From Capillidium heterosporum (lineage: Eukaryota; Entomophthoromycota; Entomophthoromycetes; Entomophthorales; Capillidiaceae): DNA of 64,000 nucleotides. How positions within the stretch are numbered: position 1 is the stretch's first letter; each line of letters begins with the position of its first letter. Below are positions 48,494-59,100 of this stretch, piece after piece. The position numbers and the translations under genes were made by a program. Below the pieces are notes generated by a model, which did no database searches, was not told where the DNA came from, and was given only the letters and a program-made list of their open reading frames with translations. The stretch covers positions 1,571,348 through 1,635,347 of the forward strand of contig WBMQ01000009.1 in NCBI GenBank assembly GCA_016630905.1. Reading direction: 5' to 3'.

Positions 48494-49730
48494 ATGGATC
48501 TTTCCAACCTAAGCTTAAATTATATTGACAAGGTAAACGAAAACTTGATATGCACCATTTGCTGCCAACCTTACATTGATCCGGTTGCCTCCCCATGTAG
48601 GTAATTTGCTATTCTCACATTTCATTCTAAGTTTCCAAGCCATTATTTTTGTGAAAAGTGTATCGAAAGAGCTCTATACTTGAAAGAAGAATGTCCAATA
48701 GATAGGTATCAGTTGAAGCATCTCAGTATTTCAGCTGCTCCTACTATTATTCAAAACATGGTCAACGAACTGGAAATCACTTGTTCAAATGAGAAGTTTG
48801 GCTGCAGCTATGTATGTCAACGACAATATTTGTTTGAGCATCTTAAAAACTGCAAGTATACTGAGGACATTAACCAACCTAAGAACTCTTCAGCCGAAGT
48901 TGATAAAGATGCGACCAGGGTAATTTGATTGTTTTATACCTATTGTTTAAAACAGTTTAGGATATACTTGAAAGATGTCCACACTGTAGTTTAAAAATAA
49001 CCAAAAACGATTTTATTGCTCATATCATCAAATGTGACGAGTTGAAGGTTGTCTGCAAGACCAAACAGTTTGGATGTACATGGACCGGCACCAACAAAAA
49101 CTTCAAAAGCCATTTGGAAGAATGCACCTACGTGAAAGTAGAACCCTACCTCGTGAAACAAGAGAGCCGAATCGTATACCTCGAAAAGGAGAATCTCTTT
49201 TTGAAGGGGCTAGTGCAAGGGCTCCAGCAGTCGCAAGATAACCTCCAAGAAAAGCTGCGACCCCTATCGGCATCCAACTCCAATCAAGACGTGCAACAGT
49301 CAAATATGCCTAGCGAAGCTTCCAACAACCGACCATTTACCGGCGACATCTCCATTGCTACCTTTGAAAGATTCCGAGCCGAACAACAGAGGATTCATTT
49401 TGAGTTGATGTCTATATCTTCTTCCATTGGCAACTTGGAACTCAAGCAAAATTTGGCATTGACTTCAGAGTGCTTGGCATTGAGGGATGAGCTGCAGGAT
49501 CTAAGACTCAATTTTCAGAATCTCAAGTTGGATTTCGGTGATATGGCCCGTGAGCGACAAAACACCTTGAGTGCATTGGCCAACTTGGCGAAGAATGCTA
49601 GTACTCGAGCTTCTAGATCTACAACAAGTTCTACAGGCAGTAAGTTTTGGATTTTTGTTTGGATTAATGGTACTAATGGTTTGTTTGTTTAATAGTGAAG
49701 CCGGGAAAGTTCAGTGATTATAAACTTTAA
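48494..49730 (+). CDS. RING finger / TRAF-type zinc finger protein (probable E3 ligase)
   Basis: The start MDLSNLSLNYIDKVNENL is followed by a RING: CTICCQPYIDPVASPC|SHYFCEKCIERAL...CPIDR, with Asp taking the place of the last Cys as in other TRAF-like RINGs. The intron in it (48601-48639) has an AAG acceptor. Two or more TRAF-type fingers follow (CSNEKFGCSYVCQRQYLFEH; CPHCSLKITKNDFIAHIIKC; CKTKQFGCTWTGTNKNFKSH). A coiled coil comes next (SRIVYLEKENLFLKGLVQGL) and later helices (LALRDELQDLRLNFQNLKLD). A meprin/TRAF-C domain is not seen. The last exon adds MKPGKFSDYKL after a 49640-49695 intron. Likely a ubiquitin ligase oligomerised by its coil. Substrate unknown. Confidence 0.82.
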
Positions 49731-50587
49731 TAAATGTAATTGACTTGGTAACCTTTGAACTGACGCTATGGATTATGTATTGTTTCCTTGATTGGTAGCT
49801 GGAAAGACAGCGCTAACTTGAGAGCTTGTTCTACATATTGGCTTATATACAACTCGAACAACGCTTTTAGTTATGAACTCAAGTGTTTGAGATTTTGTTT
49901 TATAACCTTAATGTACGATGCTTATGGTTTAAATATCAAATTTGCCAATATAGTTGAAAATAATATATCCTACAAAATTAACAAGTTCAATGAGCTGTAC
50001 AGATATCGATAGTATAGAGTTATACATTGAAGTGGCTACTAAGCAAATCAGCCTATCTTTAACTATGGATATATTATTGGTAATTTCTATCTTAAATAGG
50101 CTGACAAAAGTATCTCTACTATTCAAATATGCTATATTTGCTAATTTTGAGTAGAAAACTATATCCAAAGTAGCTATTTTTGATTTACGATCTCAGTTTA
50201 TCTTTGAATCAAGATTTGATTCTGCCCAATGCGACTTTTGCTAGGGATTAAAGGTAGATTCGTCAGCACACTTTGCCTTATCATTTTGGCAACTTGTTTT
50301 AACCAATCCAATATTCACGGTGTGCATAAATCCTTTATGATAACTTTATTACCCCAGGTTTCGTTTCATAATGAAACACTAGCCAAATTTAAATCTCGAT
50401 CCCAATTGGCACTAATCAAAATGGCTTCAAGTTGAAGGGGTGGAACTGAACCTGCTTTAGATCAGCTACCGTTTTATGTCTGGCTTCACTTTACCGATTT
50501 CAAACTGAAACCGCTTTTGAACAGTTTATAAAAGTGGGAGTTGGCATCGATGTGCCTTGAATTTTATAAAGAAACAAAGTGATAAAC
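49731..50587. other. Intergenic between the RING/TRAF gene and the next unknown gene
   Basis: About 860 bp. A 68-codon frame at 50229-50435 begins MRLLLGIKGRFVSTLCLIIL and could look like a signal peptide. It has no other support and is left out as a gene. Confidence 0.35.
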
Positions 50588-51495
50588 ATGGAGCACCAAA
50601 AGGTTAAAGAGTTACTTATAGGGACGGTCGACTTTCTCCTAAATTTGAAGTCTATTGTCAGCTATGAGACTTTCATTCGAGTTCAAGAAACGCTAGCTTT
50701 TAGCGATTGGAACCAACAGTTTATGTTCAATGATTTGTCCTTGAAATCAAACCAACAGTTGCAAGCCTTACAGTCTTTGTTGCAATCTTTACATGGTAGT
50801 GATACCAGCTTTCCAGGCCTGAACAAAGGATTGTCCCAGCTGTGCCAGTCTATAGATACCATCGAAAAGGTGTTGTGGGCAGTCGATGGCGATCAAGCTA
50901 TGTTTATGGAAGTCATCTTGGCCTTGAAGTTCGAGCAACCTAACCTATCTCAGGATCAGATTGTAGAGTCTGTTAACAATGCTATCCAACATTTCGACTT
51001 ACCCATTCAGCTCGAATTGAAGAAGGTTATTGCTGAGGATGCTGTTATCAGCGATTTAGGTAAGCTTCTACTTTTTACTTTTAGGTTGACTTTTCCATAT
51101 ATAGGCTTCGACGTAAGTGACCTTAATGAAGCAGCCAGAATCCTGAACGACGAGGCTTTGTACGTCGATATCTTGCAGATGTTAAACACCATGAACTCCA
51201 AGAACTTGACCTTTGAGAATATCTTTTGTCAAATTTTGCACCTTATCAACACTAGAAAACCTACTGCTGTTGAGGAGTTTGAAAAGTACCTCTGGTTCAA
51301 CCATGCTAAGTTGGGTAAGTTTTTTGTATAAATGTAGTGCTGACTAAGGTTTTAGAATCGGAGAATCCGAGCGACTGGTACAAATCTTATTGCGAGTATA
51401 TGTTTATGGATGCTGAACCCCCATTAACCTGTAACCCCGAACCATTTGCTGTTGGCTTGGATTTGCCTGAGAGCTTGGCGAACTTGCAGCTGTAA
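50588..51495 (+). CDS. Unknown helical protein, three exons
   Basis: The ATG at 50588 gives MEHQKVKELLIGTVDFLLNL. The protein is alpha-helical, moderately acidic and soluble, with no membrane segment (for example LQALQSLLQSLHGSDTSF, LSQDQIVESVNNAIQHFDLP, LNEAARILNDEALYVDILQM). Intron 1 (about 51060-51104) is 45 nt, a multiple of three without a stop, so its retention would only add 15 residues; splicing gives SDLGFDVSDLNEAA. The second intron is about 51315-51354. The last exon ends PEPFAVGLDLPESLANLQL. I do not recognise the family. Confidence 0.6.
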
Positions 51496-51799
51496 ACTTG
51501 GGATTAAGTTGTATGAAACTGAGGTCCTATATAGTAAATTAAATAGCTATGTGCATATGATTTTTTAATTTTGCAACGCCATGTATGTTTTTCAACTATG
51601 CTTTTGTATTTAATAGGCTCTTTACAAGATACCACACTTTGATTATGTATTACATTGTCTTGTGCTTGATAAAATATATAGCATCTACTGTATAGTTTAG
51701 CAGCTATAAGTATTACAATCTATAATTGTCAGTTTATATCAACAGTATTTAACCTTGAGAGTCTAACCCTCAACTGCACTAAACTTTTTAACAAACCCC
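51496..51799. other. 3' flank of the unknown gene
   Basis: About 300 bp of normal intergenic composition before the decayed repeats start. No feature. Confidence 0.35.
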
Positions 51800-52271
51800 A
51801 TTAAGATATATTAATAGTATAAGAGTTTTTTTACAAATGTATAGAAATTTAAAAAGGTTTATTACTACTAGTATAAATATCCATTATTTTAATTACTATT
51901 ATAATAACAAACCTACTCTTACTTATAGTTTTTAAATATTTAAGTTTATTTTTAGTTTAGACTAAATAGCTTTATAAACTTTAATCTTAATAATACTATT
52001 TAATATTAAAAGTTATAAAACTTGCTACTAAACCTTTTTTAGTATTAGTATTATTTTGTTTTTTAAAAAGAATCTTTATAATACTACTTAATAATTAAAA
52101 TTAATATATAAACTTATAAATACTAAAAATTTCTTTTTTCTTTAATATAAATTAAGTATTTTATTTAGTATTAGCTAGTTGCTTTTATTAAGTATTTAGC
52201 TACTAGCTTAGACTTTTAGTTAAATAAGTTTAATCAAACTTAATAAGTTTTTTAATATATTATATATTATA
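51800..52271. repeat. AT-rich RIP-like relic left of the LTR cluster
   Basis: Almost devoid of CpA, TpG and CpG, with many TpA steps, like the island at 38560-39650. No frame survives. It probably is the remains of internal retroelement sequence adjoining the old LTR. Confidence 0.5.
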
Positions 52272-53797
52272 TGTTAACTTAGCTCTTTAAAGAAGTTGTA
52301 TATTAAATATTAGATCATTTTTTATAATAGATTATCTTTTACAAATAATTTACTTTAAACCATTTGTATTATACTAATCAACCTTTAATTTATCTAACTC
52401 TATTTAGAATTAATTATTCTTTTAAAGTATAAATGATTAGGTCTTAACTTAATAATAAAATACTTTAATAAAAATGCATATCTATCTTTTATTAAAAAAA
52501 ATCTACTTACAAAACACTAAATTAGAACTATCTTTCAAATTATAATATATATATTAAATATTAAAGATAAGAAGAAAAAAGGATTCTTTTGGAAAAAATA
52601 AGAAGATTTTTAGAAAATTAAAAGGATTTTTATAAAGATTAGTCTAAATAAATAAATATATTATTAATTAGTAGTTTTACAAAGATAGAAAGTTTTAAAG
52701 ATTTTTATTGGCTGTAGAAAGTTTGACATATCTAAATTAGCTAGCCTATAACACAATATATATAGTGTCAACTTAGCTCTCAAGCTAAGTTGGGTGTCGA
52801 ACATTAGAACATTAATTTTTCATAAGAAACCTACGATTTGGCTACTACTGGATAGAGCATTTTGGGATGATACAGTTACATATTCATCCCTGCGCTTTGA
52901 AATACCTACCATTCATTAGTATATATTCTAACTAATAGCGAAGTGCTCAAATTACTTAATACCGATTTCTATTGAGAAGGTAAGTTTGGGATTTCGGACT
53001 TAATGCTGGATTTCTCTGATGGTTGACTTGCAGAGAAAGTGAATCCAAAATGTGGAGGCGGACAGCAGTAATTAGGATAGTGACTCTCTGGTTCATTAAG
53101 AAAAGAGTTCACTGACAAGCCTCCAAATTATGCCTTGTTTCGGATCTACTATATAAGAAGGACAAAGGAAGAAGAGAAAAAGAAGAGACAGAGAGAAAAG
53201 ACAGACAGAGAGAAGAGAGACAGAGAGAAAAGACAGACAGAGAGAGAAAAGAGAGAGAGGATAAGAAGAGGACAAAAACGGGAAATAGACCACCAAACAA
53301 GAAGAAGCAGATAGGAGGACAAAAAGGACAGTGAAAGAACAAGAGGGAAAGAAAAAGAGTTTCTGGATCGCTTTCATCAATAGAGGAAAAGAGAGTTTCT
53401 AAGTTGGTTTATCAGAATTGTTTGGGACCTTTCTTTTGAGTTTGCCCTAATTGTAGATTAAGTTTGGGTTAGGTTGATTATAATGTTTTAAGGGTTCCTA
53501 ACCAGAAGTGTTGCAAGAATAAAGCTTTTATATTGGATTTAATTGTAGGGCAGTTGCCACATCTATATTAGTCAGCCCACAACACGATACACATGTCACG
53601 TTCCATGCCGAAGGACTCACCAAGTTTGGCCAAATCCACTCAACTGGAAGTCCAAGCCAGTAGTCAAACACTCAGCAAGGGCGACCAGCCAACATATAGT
53701 ATATTTCATACTAAAGGACTTACTAAGTTTAGCTAAATCTAATTAACTAGAAGTTTTAGCCAGTTGTTAAATACTTAACAAAAGCAACTAGCTAATA
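52272..53797. mobile_element. Older, heavily mutated LTR of the same family, split by the younger LTR
   Basis: The left part (52272-52765) begins TGTTAACTTAGCTCT, matching the younger LTR start TGTCAACTTAGCTCT with C-to-T change. It ends in sequence matching the LTR 3' region (CCTATAACACAATATA against CCCACAACACGATACA). The right part (53695-53797) resumes exactly after the younger LTR, matching its last 100 bp (AAGGACTTACTAAGTTTAG against AAGGACTCACCAAGTTTGG). Across the 38 bp spanning the insertion point I count 13 differences, 12 of them C-to-T or G-to-A toward the old copy. The middle of the old LTR is shorter and too diverged to align by eye. Confidence 0.7.
52766..53694 (+). mobile_element. 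Solo LTR 1 (929 bp), flanked by 5-bp TSD TATAG
   Basis: It begins TGTCAAC and ends CCAACA (TG...CA). The 5-bp target duplication TATAG is at 52761-52765 and 53695-53699. Inside are a TATA box TATATAA at 53150-53156, a GA-rich tract at 53155-53350, and a polyadenylation signal AATAAA at 53518-53523, giving a normal U3-R-U5 order on the plus strand. A 9-bp inverted repeat (AACTTAGCT/AGCTAAGTT) lies near its start. No gag or pol sequence adjoins it, and both ends are bounded by the target duplication, so it is a solo LTR left by LTR-LTR recombination. Minus-strand frames inside it are not genes. Confidence 0.9.
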
Positions 53798-54111
53798 CTT
53801 ATTGGGAAATATCTACAAAGAACACTTACTAGTAGGGGTCAACTAAGCAGTAATGGTAGCTAGTACTCCATAAAAGCTAAGGAAGTTGATATAAAGGTTA
53901 TATAGAAAGGATAATCATACTTAAAGTTGGATCCAGAAGTAGTAAGCAAATAGGACTACTTCAATTGTAGCTACAAGATTAAAGAATGTAGTTAAATCCA
54001 TTATTTAGCTTAAGTTTTCAGATTCAGTGCAGTTCAGATTGTTAATTCAGGCTAGGTCAATACAACTCTTAGTCTCAGAGGGATGCAAATTATCAGTTCT
54101 CAATTATACTA
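53798..54111. other. Repeat-derived spacer between LTR clusters
   Basis: About 310 bp, less AT-biased than its surroundings, without a frame or clear primer-binding site. It may be 5' internal sequence of the old element. Identity not established. Confidence 0.3.
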
Positions 54112-54416
54112 TGCAGGAAGTCTATACTATGCTAATAGCAAAAGAAAAATATCAAATGTTTAATACATTTATTTAATAATTACTTGATCTATTACTAAGT
54201 TTACCATGGGCCTTATATAGGTGACTTGTCTTTAATAGTAAATGTTTCAGATACTCATTTAGTAGTTTTGGGAGATAATTGTAATTGTTAAGAAGTATAA
54301 GAAATAAAACATAGTGACTATAGGATTAATTACTTGATTTCTATTATAAAGGCATTTCTAGACTTAAATTTGGTTTATAGGTGAAACTATAGCTGATCTA
54401 GGAATATTTTCTTACA
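54112..54416. repeat. LTR-like repeat B, copy 1 (305 bp)
   Basis: It begins TGCAGGAAGTCTATAC and ends TTTTCTTACA, i.e. TG...CA termini. It contains CCTTATATAGG, a TATA-like element. No target duplication found. A diverged second copy follows after six bases. Confidence 0.5.
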
Positions 54417-54422
54417 ATAATA

Positions 54423-54763
54423 TATAAAAAGTCTATACTATACTAATAGTAAAAGAAATATCAAATAATTTAATATTTTTATTTAATAATTACTTGACTT
54501 ACTATTAAGTTTACTATAGGCCTTATATAGGTAACTTATCTTTAATAATCAATATTCTAAATACTAATAATTAGTATTTATTTAAACTTTAGTATTATAA
54601 CTTATTTAGTTTTTCTAAAAGATAATTATAATCTTTAAAAAGTATAAAAATGAGATATAGTAACTATAAAGTTGATTACTTAATTTTTATTATAAAAGTA
54701 TTTTTAAACTTAAATTTAGTTTATAGAGTAAAACTATAACTAATCTAAAAATATTTTCTTACA
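54423..54763. repeat. LTR-like repeat B, copy 2 (341 bp, mutated)
   Basis: It parallels copy 1 along its length (AGTCTATACTATACTAATAG against AGTCTATACTATGCTAATAG; GGCCTTATATAGGTAACTTA against GGCCTTATATAGGTGACTTG; ATTTTCTTACA at the end). Differences are mostly G-to-A and C-to-T, plus small insertions. It is the more RIP-like of the pair. Confidence 0.5.
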
Positions 54764-54844
54764 TTTTTAGTATATACTATAAAAGTAGTAAAACACATAA
54801 TAAAATAAAAAAGTATAAAGTGTATACTATAGATATATACTATA

Positions 54845-55773
54845 TGTCAACTTAGCTCTTAGGCTAAGTTGGGTGTCGAACATTGGAACATTAATTTTTC
54901 ATAAGAAACCTACGATTTGGCTACTACTGGACAGAGCATTTTGGGATGATACAGTTACATATTCATCCCTGCACTTTGAAATACCTACCATTCATTAGTA
55001 TATATTCTAACTAATAGCGAAGTGCTCAAATTACCTAAGACCAATTTCTATTGAGAAGGTAAGTTTGGGATTTCGGACTTAATGCTGGATTTCTCTGATG
55101 GTTGACTTGCAGAGAAAGTGAATCCAAAATGTGGAGGCGGACAGCAGTAATTAGGATAGTGACTCTCTGGTTCATTAAGAAAAGAGTTCACTGACAAGCC
55201 TCCAAATTATGCCTTGTTTCGGATCTACTATATAAGAAGGACAAAGGAAGAAGAGAAAAAGAAGAGACAGAGAGAAAAGACAGACAGAGAGAAGAGAGAC
55301 AGAGAGAAAAGACAGACAGAGAGAGAAAAGAGAGAGAGGATAAGAAGAGGACAAAAACGGGAAATAGACCACCAAACAAGAAGAAGCAGATAGGAGGACA
55401 AAAAGGACAGTGAAAGAACAAGAGGGAAAGAAAAAGAGTTTCTGGATCGCTTTCATCAATAGAGGAAAAGAGAGTTTCTAAGTTGGTTTATCAGAATTGT
55501 TTGGGACCTTTCTTTTGAGTTTGCCCTAATTGTAGATTAAGTTTGGGTTAGGTTGATTATAATGTTTTAAGGGTTCCTAACCAGAAGTGTTGCAAGAATA
55601 AAGCTTTTATATTGGATTTAATTGTAGGGCAGTTGCCACATCTATATTAGTCAGCCCACAATACGATACACATGTCATGTCTCATGCTGAAGGACTCACC
55701 AAGTTCGGCCAAACCCACTCAACTGGAAGTCCGAGCCAGTAGTCAAACACTCAGCGAGGGCGACCAACCAACA
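54845..55773 (+). mobile_element. Solo LTR 2 (929 bp), flanked by 5-bp TSD CTATA
   Basis: Same family and exactly the same length as LTR 1. Target duplication CTATA lies at 54840-54844 and 55774-55778, different from that of LTR 1, so the two are independent insertions and not the two ends of one element. The TATA box is at 55229-55235. The differences from LTR 1 that I noticed are nearly all transitions (C/T or G/A), consistent with light RIP-like or deamination change and recent activity. Confidence 0.9.
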
Positions 55774-55778
55774 CTATA

Positions 55779-56186
55779 GAAAAGGTAAAATATATAGTAA
55801 AGCAAAAAAAAGCTTAGTATATATTATAAAAGTATAGTAGCAAAAATAAAAAAGCAAGATATAGTATATATTATTAGTATATACTAAAAGGTATAGCAGT
55901 AAGAAGGAAAGTAAAAACAGTATACATTAGAAGATATAATAGCAAGAAGGTAGAAAGAGGTATAGTATATACTATTAGTATACATTAAAAGGTATAGCAA
56001 CAATAGCAAGAAGAAAAATACAGTATCTACTTAGGTAGATACTAGAAAGTACAGCAAGGATAGGAAGAAGAAGATATAGTAACTACTACAGTAGACACTA
56101 GAAAGGATAGTAGCAACAGTAAGAAGAAAGACATAGTGACCACTTACATGGTTATTAGAAAGGACAAGAGTAGGGACAGGAAGAAG
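55779..56186. repeat. Diverged left-edge units of the 57-bp satellite
   Basis: About seven degenerate units that become steadily more like the core unit from left to right. All keep the GGAAGAAGAA-like purine part and an AGT...ACT palindrome, but with different arm sequences. Examples: AGTATATA/TATATACT (55863-55885, 8-bp arms), AGTATCTAC/GTAGATACT (56022-56043, perfect 9-bp arms), AGTAACTAC/GTAGACACT (56078-56099). The leftmost ones are TA-rich, as if mutated by the same process that hit the LTRs. Confidence 0.7.
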
Positions 56187-59100
56187 AGACAGAGTGAGCT
56201 CTCGGGCTTACTAGAAAGGAACAAGAGTAGGGACAGGAAGAAGAGACAGAGTGAGCCCTCGGGCTCACTAGAAAGGAACAAGAGTAGGGACATGAAGAAG
56301 TAGACAGAGTGAGCACTCGGGCTTCATAGAAAAGGAACAAGAGTAGGGACAGGAAGAAGAGACCAGTAGTGAAGCCTTGGGCTCACTAGAAGAACACGAG
56401 TAGGGACAGGAAGAAAAGAAGAGACAGAAGTGGAGCCCTCGGGCTCACTAGAAAGGAACAAGAGTAGGGACAGGGAAGAAGAGACAGAGTGAGCCCTCGG
56501 GCTCACTAGAAAGGAACAAGAGTAGGGACAGGAAGAAGAGACAGAGTGAGCCCTCGGGCTCACTAGAAAGGAACAAGAGTAGGGACAGGAAGAAGAGACA
56601 GAGTGAGCCCTCGGGCTCACTAGAAAGGAACAAGAGTAGGGACAGGAAGAAGAGACAGAGTGAGCCCTCGGGCTCACTAGAAAGGAACAAGAGTAGGGAC
56701 AGGGAAGAAGAAGAGACAGAGTGAGCCCTCGGGCTCACTAGAAAGGAACAAGAGTAGGGACAGGAAGAAGAGACAGAGTGAGCCCTCGGGCTCACTAGAA
56801 AGGAACAAGAGTAGGGACAGGAAGAAGAGACAGAGTGAGCCCTCGGGCTCACTAGAAAGGAACAAGAGTAGGGACAGGAAGAAGAGACAGAGTGAGCCCT
56901 CGGGCTCACTAGAAAGGAACAAGAGTAGGGACAGGAAGAAGAGACAGAGTGAGCCCTCGGGCTCAATAGAAAGGAACACAGAGTAGGGACAGGAAGAAGA
57001 GACAGAGTGAGCCCTCGGGCTCACTAGAAAGGAACAAGAGTAGGGACAGGAAGAAGAGACAGAGTGAGCCCTCGGGCTCACTAGAAAGGAACAAGAGTAG
57101 GGACAGGAAGAAGAGACAGAGTGAGCCCTCGGGCTCACTAGAAAGGAACAAGAGTAGGGACAGGAAGAAGAGACAGAGTGAGCCCTCGGGCTCACTAGAA
57201 AGGAACAAGAGTAGGGACAGGAAGAAGAGACAGAGTGAGCCCTCGGGCTCACTAGAAAGGAACAAGAGTAGGGACAGGAAGAAGAGAGACAGAAGTGAGC
57301 CCTCGGGCTCACTAGAAAGGAACAAGAGTAGGGACAGGAAGAAAGAGGACAGAGTGAGCCCTCGGGCTCACTAGAAAGGAACAAGAGTAGGGACAGGAAG
57401 AAGAGACAGAGTGAGCCCTCGGGCTCACTAGAAAGGAACAAGAGTAGGGACAGGAAGAAGAGACAGAGTGAGCCCTCGGGCTCACTAGAAAGGAACAAGA
57501 GTAGGGACAGGAAGAAGAGACAGAGTGAGCCCTCGGGCTCACTAGAAAGGAACAAGAGTAGGGACAGGAAGAAGAGACAGAGTGAGCCCTCGGGCTCACT
57601 AGAAAGGAACAAGAGTAGGGACAGGAAGAAGAGACAGAGTGAGCCCTCGGGCTCACTAGAAAGGAACAAGAGTAGGGACAGGAAGAAGAGACAGAGTGAG
57701 CCCTCGGGCTCACTAGAAAGGAACAAGAGTAGGGACAGGAAGAAGAGACAGAGTGAGCCCTCGGGCTCACTAGAAAGGAACAAGAGTAGGGACAGGAAGA
57801 AGAGACAGAGTGAGCCCTCGGGCTCACTAGAAAGGAACAAGAGTAGGGACAGGAAGAAGAGACAGAGTGAGCCCTCGGGCTCACTAGAAAGGAACAAGAG
57901 TAGGGACAGGAAGAAGAGACAGAGTGAGCCCTCGGGCTCACTAGAAAGGAACAAGAGTAGGGACAGGAAGAAGAGACAGAGTGAGCCCTCGGGCTCACTA
58001 GAAAGGAACAAGAGTAGGGACAGGAAGAAGAGACAGAGTGAGCCCTCGGGCTCACTAGAAAGGAACAAGAGTAGGGACAGGAAGAAGAGACAGAGTGAGC
58101 CCTCGGGCTCACTAGAAAGGAACAAGAGTAGGGACAGGAAGAAGAGACAGAGTGAGCCCTCGGGCTCACTAGAAAGGAACAAGAGTAGGGACAGGAAGAA
58201 GAGACAGAGTGAGCCCTCGGGCTCACTAGAAAGGAACAAGAGTAGGGACAGGAAGAAGAGACAGAGTGAGCCCTCGGGCTCACTAGAAAGGAACAAGAGT
58301 AGGGACAGGAAGAAGAGACAGAGTGAGCCCTCGGGCTCACTAGAAAGGAACAAGAGTAGGGACAGGAAGAAGAGACAGAGTGAGCCCTCGGGCTCACTAG
58401 AAAGGAACAAGAGTAGGGACAGGAAGAAGAGACAGAGTGAGCCCTCGGGCTCACTAGAAAGGAACAAGAGTAGGGACAGGAAGAAGAGACAGAGTGAGCC
58501 CTCGGGCTCACTAGAAAGGAACAAGAGTAGGGACAGGAAGAAGAGACAGAGTGAGCCCTCGGGCTCACTAGAAAGGAACAAGAGTAGGGACAGGAAGAAG
58601 AGACAGAGTGAGCCCTCGGGCTCACTAGAAAGGAACAAGAGTAGGGACAGGAAGAAGAGACAGAGTGAGCCCTCGGGCTCACTAGAAAGGAACAAGAGTA
58701 GGGACAGGAAGAAGAGACAGAGTGAGCCCTCGGGCTCACTAGAAAGGAACAAGAGTAGGGACAGGAAGAAGAGACAGAGTGAGCCCTCGGGCTCACTAGA
58801 AAGGAACAAGAGTAGGGACAGGAAGAAGAGACAGAGTGAGCCCTCGGGCTCACTAGAAAGGAACAAGAGTAGGGACAGGAAGAAGAGACAGAGTGAGCCC
58901 TCGGGCTCACTAGAAAGGAACAAGAGTAGGGACAGGAAGAAGAGACAGAGTGAGCCCTCGGGCTCACTAGAAAGGAACAAGAGTAGGGACGGAAGAAGAG
59001 ACAGAGTGAGCCCTCGGGCTCACTAGAAAGGAACAAGAGTAGGGACAGGAAGAAGAGACAGAGTGAGCCCTCGGGCTCACTAGAAAGGAACAAGAGTAGG

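Noticed and set aside
50229-50435. Possible small secreted protein (68 codons)
   Set aside because: Signal-like start but no conserved cysteines, no homologue known to me and no clear transcript signals; too weak to call.
53096-55459. Minus-strand 94- and 77-codon frames rich in Leu, Ser and Phe
   Set aside because: They are the complement of the GA-rich tract in the two identical LTRs.
52766-55773. One complete retrotransposon with LTRs at 52766 and 54845
   Set aside because: Each LTR has its own 5-bp target duplication, and the sequence between them has no gag/pol and contains other repeats.
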